11,502 nucleotides of DNA from CAZPRQ01 sp964589415 (GTDB lineage Bacteria > Patescibacteriota > Doudnabacteria > UBA920): positions 1 through 11,502 of the forward strand of contig CAZPRQ010000038.1 of the NCBI GenBank assembly GCA_964589415.1, written 5' to 3'. Position numbers and translations under genes: made by a program. Below the pieces are notes generated by a model, which did no database searches, had not been told where the DNA came from, and saw only the letters and a list, made by a program, of their open reading frames with translations. Shown here piece by piece: positions 11,063 to 11,502 of this stretch. Each line of letters starts with the position of its first letter. Within the stretch, counting starts at the first letter, position 1.

Positions 11063-11502
11063 ATGTTAAAGAAGCTGGTACTGGATTTGGAAACACAAAA
11101 GTCGTTTCAGGAAGTTGGGGGGAGAGGTAAAAATCATCTGCTCAAAATTAGCGTATGCGGGGTGTACGACTATACCGAGGACAAATACTTAATTTATGAA
11201 GAGAATGAAATTCCCAAACTCGCGCATATTTTGCAGTCCGCGGATCAGATTATTGGTTATAATATAAAAGATTTTGACTTTGAAGTTATTCAGCCGTATT
11301 TGAATTTTAATATTTTTGAAGTTCCGTATTTGGATATTCTGGAAGAAATAGAAAAAGTCCTCAAGCATCGCATTAAGCTACAAGATGTGGCTCAGGCAAC
11401 CTTGGGCGCCGGCAAGTCGGGAAGCGGCCTGGAAGCCATTTTGTATTATAAAAACGGGCGCATGGATTTGCTTAAAAAGTATTGTTTGGACGATGTAAAA
11501 AT
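11063..11502 (+). CDS. DEDD-type 3'-5' exonuclease / RNase H-like protein, 3' part missing
   Basis: The first 146 residues are present and the window cuts the gene. It has the order of DEDDy exonucleases: Exo I LVLDLET (5-11) with Asp8 and Glu10, Exo II IIGYNIKDFDF (about 67-77) with the Asn-x-x-Asp pair, and Exo III KKYCLDDV (about 138-145) with Tyr and Asp. The spacing and the GYNIKDFDF motif resemble the stand-alone RNase H-like domain proteins related to the YprB exonuclease domain. The likely role is removing nucleotides from 3' ends of DNA or RNA. The start at ATG 11063 follows GGGGGA (11053-11058). A 21-codon frame beginning at ATG 11004 ends across this start (TAA 11067-11069) and may be a leader peptide or chance. 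The promoter candidate is at 10836-10844. Confidence 0.82.
   Translation, partial: MLKKLVLDLETQKSFQEVGGRGKNHLLKISVCGVYDYTEDKYLIYEENEIPKLAHILQSADQIIGYNIKDFDFEVIQPYLNFNIFEVPYLDILEEIEKVLKHRIKLQDVAQATLGAGKSGSGLEAILYYKNGRMDLLKKYCLDDVK

Noticed and set aside
11004..11069. Open frame of 21 codons ending across the exonuclease start
   Set aside because: A leader peptide is possible, but there is no ribosome site and no sign of attenuation; it is mentioned only with the exonuclease gene.

Overview
The window looks like a chromosomal segment of a small-genome bacterium, probably of the Candidate Phyla Radiation (Patescibacteria). The signs are compact housekeeping genes, weak or absent Shine-Dalgarno sites before most starts, a lysine-rich N-terminal extension on the YbaK-like protein, and a mixture of sugar hydrolases, a ROK kinase and condensin genes. 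The taxonomic call is an inference; no rRNA or other marker decides it. Coding density is high. I found no tRNA, rRNA or CRISPR array.

Layout, plus strand. An NlpC/P60-type cysteine peptidase (29-667) ends in a clear intrinsic terminator. It is followed by a 430-base gap filled with palindromic repeats. Next comes a co-oriented sugar-related group: a GH1 glycosidase (1100-2314), an EamA/DMT transporter (2473-3360), a membrane-anchored clan GH-A hydrolase (3452-4456), a short ROK-family sugar kinase (4513-5286) and a 40-residue lipoprotein (5300-5422). A two-way terminator (5441-5474) closes this group. A plausible reading is hydrolysis of glycosides outside and inside the cell followed by phosphorylation of the released sugar; the substrate is unknown.

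Layout, minus strand. The operon scpA - small two-helix membrane protein - scpB (7206 down to 5505) encodes the SMC-condensin partners with overlapping reading frames. Upstream of it lies a compact unit of about 390 bases in which a GIY-YIG nuclease gene sits between inverted palindromic repeats. Then come a YbaK/ProX-type tRNA-editing protein and aspS (aspartyl-tRNA synthetase). Beyond aspS is a 625-base intergenic region with its promoter, a possible small structured RNA, strong terminators and a bulged hairpin repeat. The window ends inside a DEDD-type exonuclease gene on the plus strand.

The most striking signal is the repeat content. (1) A palindromic unit with one end TGTCATCCCG and the other CGGGATCCAG occurs as a tail-to-tail pair twice. 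In one copy (765-947) only 15 bases separate the two units; in the other (7267-7653) the same space holds a GIY-YIG nuclease gene. This looks like an 'empty' and a 'loaded' form of one mobile element. (2) Other palindromes lie inside the reading frames of ybaK and aspS with lengths divisible by three (39 and 42 bases), adding 13-14 residues to each conserved enzyme. This resembles the protein-coding palindromes of Rickettsia. (3) Most other gaps carry their own family of short periodic or inverted repeats.
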